Source: Pseudomonas sp. CFII64 (GTDB lineage: Bacteria > Pseudomonadota > Gammaproteobacteria > Pseudomonadales > Pseudomonadaceae). Taken from it: a DNA stretch of 64,000 nt. Numbering within the stretch: position 1 is the first letter of the stretch; each line of letters begins with the position of its first letter. The notes under the pieces were generated by a model, which did not search any database, had not been told where the DNA came from, and saw only the letters and a program-made list of their open reading frames with translations. This document shows, in pieces, positions 61,664 to 64,000 of the stretch. The stretch lies in assembly GCF_000416235.1 (NCBI RefSeq), contig NZ_ATLO01000049.1, positions 1 to 64,000 on the forward strand, in the 5' to 3' direction. The translations under genes were made by a program, and so were the position numbers.

Positions 61664-62584
61664 TCAGGTTTTCTTGCTGTCGAAGGTGGCTTTGACGATC
61701 TCGCCGATACCGCCGACTGCGCCGATCACCTGGCTGGCTTCCAGTGGCATGAGGATGACCTTGCTGTTATTGGCCGACGCCAGTTTGCCCAGGGCATCGA
61801 TGTATTTCTGCGCGACGAAGTAGTTGATGGCCTGCACGTTGCCGCCCGCGATTGCGTCGGACACCACTTGGGTGGCCCGTGCCTCGGCTTCGGCTTGACG
61901 CTCGCGGGCTTCGGACTCCAGGAACGCGGCCTGACGACCCCCTTCGGCTTCGAGAATCTGTGCCTGCTTCTTGCCTTCGGCGGTGAGAATCGCGGCGGCG
62001 CGCAGGCCTTCGGCTTCGAGGATCTGCGCACGCTTGATCCGCTCGGCTTTCATTTGCCCGGACATCGCCGCCATCAGGTCGGCGGGCGGGCTGATGTCCT
62101 TGATTTCGATCCGCGTGATCTTGATGCCCCAGGGCGCTGTGGCTTCATCGACAGTGCGCAGCAGCTTTTCATTGATGTTGTCGCGCTGGCTGAGCATCGC
62201 ATCCAGCTCCATGGAGCCGAGCACGGTACGAATGTTGGTCTGCAACAGATTGCGGATGGCATGTTCGAGGTTGTTCACCTCGTAAGCGGCCTGCGCGGTA
62301 TTGACCACCTGAAAGAAACACACCGCGTCGATTTGCACCGTGGCGTTGTCGGCGGTGATGACTTCCTGGGGCGGGATATCCAGCACGCTTTCCATGACGT
62401 TGATCTTGCGCCCGATGCGATCCATCACCGGCACGATGATATTCAGGCCCGGTTTGAGCGTGTTGGTATAACGGCCGAAGCGCTCCACGGTCCATTGATA
62501 CCCTTGTGGCACAACCTTGAAACCCATGAAGACAATGGCAATCGCCAGGCCGACAAATAGCAGGACTACAGTACCGATTTGCAT
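61664..62584 (-). CDS. SPFH/Band-7 protein (paraslipin)
   Basis: 306 aa. One N-terminal membrane segment (TVVLLFVGLAIAIVFMGF), then the Band-7 domain (QGYQWTVERFGRYTNTLKPGLNIIVPVMDRIGRKINVMESVLDIPPQEVITADNATVQIDAVCFFQVVN) and a coiled, Ala/Glu-rich tail. Oligomeric inner-membrane scaffold, paired with NfeD as in stomatin operons. Upstream has a REP. Confidence 0.92.
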   Translation of the reverse strand: MQIGTVVLLFVGLAIAIVFMGFKVVPQGYQWTVERFGRYTNTLKPGLNIIVPVMDRIGRKINVMESVLDIPPQEVITADNATVQIDAVCFFQVVNTAQAAYEVNNLEHAIRNLLQTNIRTVLGSMELDAMLSQRDNINEKLLRTVDEATAPWGIKITRIEIKDISPPADLMAAMSGQMKAERIKRAQILEAEGLRAAAILTAEGKKQAQILEAEGGRQAAFLESEARERQAEAEARATQVVSDAIAGGNVQAINYFVAQKYIDALGKLASANNSKVILMPLEASQVIGAVGGIGEIVKATFDSKKT

Positions 62585-62620
62585 AACATTTCCCTGTTTT
62601 AGCGATGATTGAGTGATTCT

Positions 62621-62757
62621 TGTTGGAGCGAGGCTTGTTGTGGACCGGCTGAGACTGTAGGACCGGCTTTAGCCGGGAGGGCAATTTGAGGCTCTCGCGA
62701 CTAAAGTCGCTCCTACGGTCGCTCCTACGGTCGATTCGCGGGCAGGCCTCGCTCCAG
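62621..62757. repeat. Mixed REP cluster
   Basis: GTAGGACCGGCTTTAGCCGG at 62657 faces CGCGACTAAAGTCGCTCCTA, with CGGTCGCTCCTA repeated next to it; the outer parts are the GGAGCGAGGCTTG class. It joins both REP classes and the same 12-mer that is tandemly repeated at 27.3 kb. Confidence 0.85.
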
Positions 62758-62787
62758 CGGGTTCTGCGAATATCCACGAATATGAAT

Positions 62788-64000
62788 TCACCGCTGCTCA
62801 CTTTGCGGCGTCACGCGCAGCACTTCTTCAAGCGTAGTCAGCCCGGCGGAGACTTTTTGCGCGCCGGATAAACGCAGGCTGCGCATGCCTTCCTTGAACG
62901 CCTGGCGACGCATCGCCGTGAGGTCCAGGTCGGCGCTGATCAACGCCCGCACGTTATCCGACATCAGCATGATTTCGTACACCCCCGCTCGGCCGCGATA
63001 ACCGGTATCGCGGCATTCCACGCAACCCACGGCGCGGTGAGCGCCGGTTGGCACGGGCGCCTGCCACGGACGCGTGAGGGTTTGCCAATCAGTTTCGTCC
63101 AGGGCAATCGGCGCCTTGCAATGCGGGCACAAGGTACGCACCAGACGCTGGGCCATGACGCCGAGAATCGTCGCCTTGAGCAAATAATGCGGCACGCCCA
63201 GTTCCAGCATCCGGCTGATGGCGCTGGGCGCGTCGTTGGTGTGCAGGGTGGAAAGTACCAGGTGACCGGTCAGCGCTGCCTGGATCGCCATTTCAGCAGT
63301 CTCCAGGTCGCGAATTTCGCCGATCATGATGATATCCGGATCTTGCCGCATCAAGGCGCGCACGCCGCTGGCGAACGTCAGGTCAATGTTGTGCTGCACC
63401 TGCATCTGATTGAACGCCGGCTCGACCATCTCGATGGGGTCTTCGATGGTGCACAGGTTGACCTCTTCGGTCGCCAGCTTTTTAAGCGTGGTGTACAGCG
63501 TGGTGGTCTTGCCCGAACCGGTCGGGCCGGTCACCAGAATGATGCCGTTGGGCTGGCGGGTCATGCCTTCCCAGCGCCGCAGGTCATCGCTGGAAAACCC
63601 CAGTTGATCGAAATCCTTGAGCAACACTTCCGGATCGAAAATCCGCATGACCATTTTTTCGCCAAACGCCGTGGGCAGCGTCGACAGCCGCAGTTCCACT
63701 TCGCCGCCATCGGGCGTAGTGGTCTTGACCCGGCCGTCCTGGGGTTTGCGTTTCTCGGCAACGTTCATCCGGCCCAGGCTTTTCAGGCGACTGACGATGG
63801 CCATGGTGACTTGCGCGGGGAATTGATAGACGTTGTGCAGCACGCCGTCGATGCGAAAGCGCACCGTGCCCTGCTCGCGGCGCGGTTCGATATGAATGTC
63901 GCTGGCGCGCTGCTGAAACGCGTACTGAAACAGCCAGTCGACAATGTTTACGATATGCGCGTCGTTGGCGTCGGGTTCCTGATCGCTGGCGCCCAGCTTG
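62788..64000 (-). CDS. GspE/PilB-type secretion ATPase, 5' end beyond the window
   Basis: At least 404 residues, cut at its N-terminus by the window edge. Seen: SDIHIEPRREQGTVRFRIDGVL, Walker A TGPTGSGKTTTLYT, Asp box CTIEDPIE, Walker B IMIGEIRDLETAEMA, His box TGHLVLSTLHTNDAPSA, and a zinc tetracysteine (CPHC and CVEC). ATPase that powers type II secretion or type IV pilus assembly; the genes that would settle which lie outside. Confidence 0.9.
   Translation of the reverse strand, partial: KLGASDQEPDANDAHIVNIVDWLFQYAFQQRASDIHIEPRREQGTVRFRIDGVLHNVYQFPAQVTMAIVSRLKSLGRMNVAEKRKPQDGRVKTTTPDGGEVELRLSTLPTAFGEKMVMRIFDPEVLLKDFDQLGFSSDDLRRWEGMTRQPNGIILVTGPTGSGKTTTLYTTLKKLATEEVNLCTIEDPIEMVEPAFNQMQVQHNIDLTFASGVRALMRQDPDIIMIGEIRDLETAEMAIQAALTGHLVLSTLHTNDAPSAISRMLELGVPHYLLKATILGVMAQRLVRTLCPHCKAPIALDETDWQTLTRPWQAPVPTGAHRAVGCVECRDTGYRGRAGVYEIMLMSDNVRALISADLDLTAMRRQAFKEGMRSLRLSGAQKVSAGLTTLEEVLRVTPQSEQR

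Overview
The window is a 64 kb piece of a fluorescent-pseudomonad chromosome (Pseudomonas, fluorescens/syringae type). The evidence is the gene set (rimA-rimB-rimK, epsC, sfnB, the ompR/envZ pair next to tex, thioesterase and gshA, argA/argE, ssrS between zapA and a 5-formyl-THF cyclo-ligase), the high GC and codon use, and many dispersed REP palindromes with the arm GTAGGACCGGCTTTAGCCGG. No rRNA, tRNA, insertion sequence, prophage, CRISPR array or replication origin was seen.

Layout. (1) 0.1-13.1 kb: a sulfur-acquisition block with a serine acetyltransferase (epsC), D-cysteine desulfhydrase (dcyD), a cystine ABC importer (tcyJ-tcyL-tcyN), two tandem SfnB-like flavin oxidoreductases, an FMN-dependent monooxygenase and a second MetNIQ-type importer. 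It is interrupted at 4.7-6.5 kb by a lower-GC, gene-poor patch with an orphan two-repeat protein and a very small secretory-like ORF. (2) 13.1-31.1 kb: a methyltransferase, a HigBA-type toxin-antitoxin pair, pckA, the redox/heat-stress genes hslO and hslR, the c-di-GMP-linked ribosome-modification operon rimA-rimB-rimK, the two-component system ompR-envZ (amgRS of P. aeruginosa), tex, a thioesterase, gshA, an orphan methyltransferase, and argA/argE. (3) 31.3-37.6 kb: an uncharacterised 180-aa gene, a CYTH-CHAD triphosphatase, and a polar amino-acid ABC importer divergent from a FadR-type GntR regulator; two matching palindromes in the shared spacer look like its operators. (4) 37.7-64 kb: housekeeping genes: trxA, rho, an O-acyltransferase, ubiD and a ferredoxin-reductase-like partner, chaC, glpT, a TonB-like protein, a quinone reductase, a FliL-like protein, an EVE protein, 5-formyl-THF cyclo-ligase, 6S RNA, zapA and a ZapB-like protein, then YgfB-pepP-ubiH-visC, an iron-type ABC importer without an ATPase gene, gcvT-gcvH, a DUF2388-like secreted protein, NfeD/SPFH membrane proteins and the 3' part of a GspE-type ATPase cut by the window edge.

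How they fit together. Region 1 imports and degrades sulfur compounds: cystine and D-cysteine in, sulfonates or sulfones desulfonated, methionine-like compounds imported, serine acetylated to accept sulfide. Region 2 groups stress and translation control. The downstream ubi genes, pepP, ygfB, zapA and ssrS form the conserved gammaproteobacterial neighbourhood. The most interesting non-standard signals are the paired GntR operators, a strong terminator-like stem between ompR and envZ, small ORFs upstream of tcyJ and sfnB, a possibly leaderless higBA transcript, and tandem repeats grown inside a REP element. All product calls are from reading the sequence; no database search was run.
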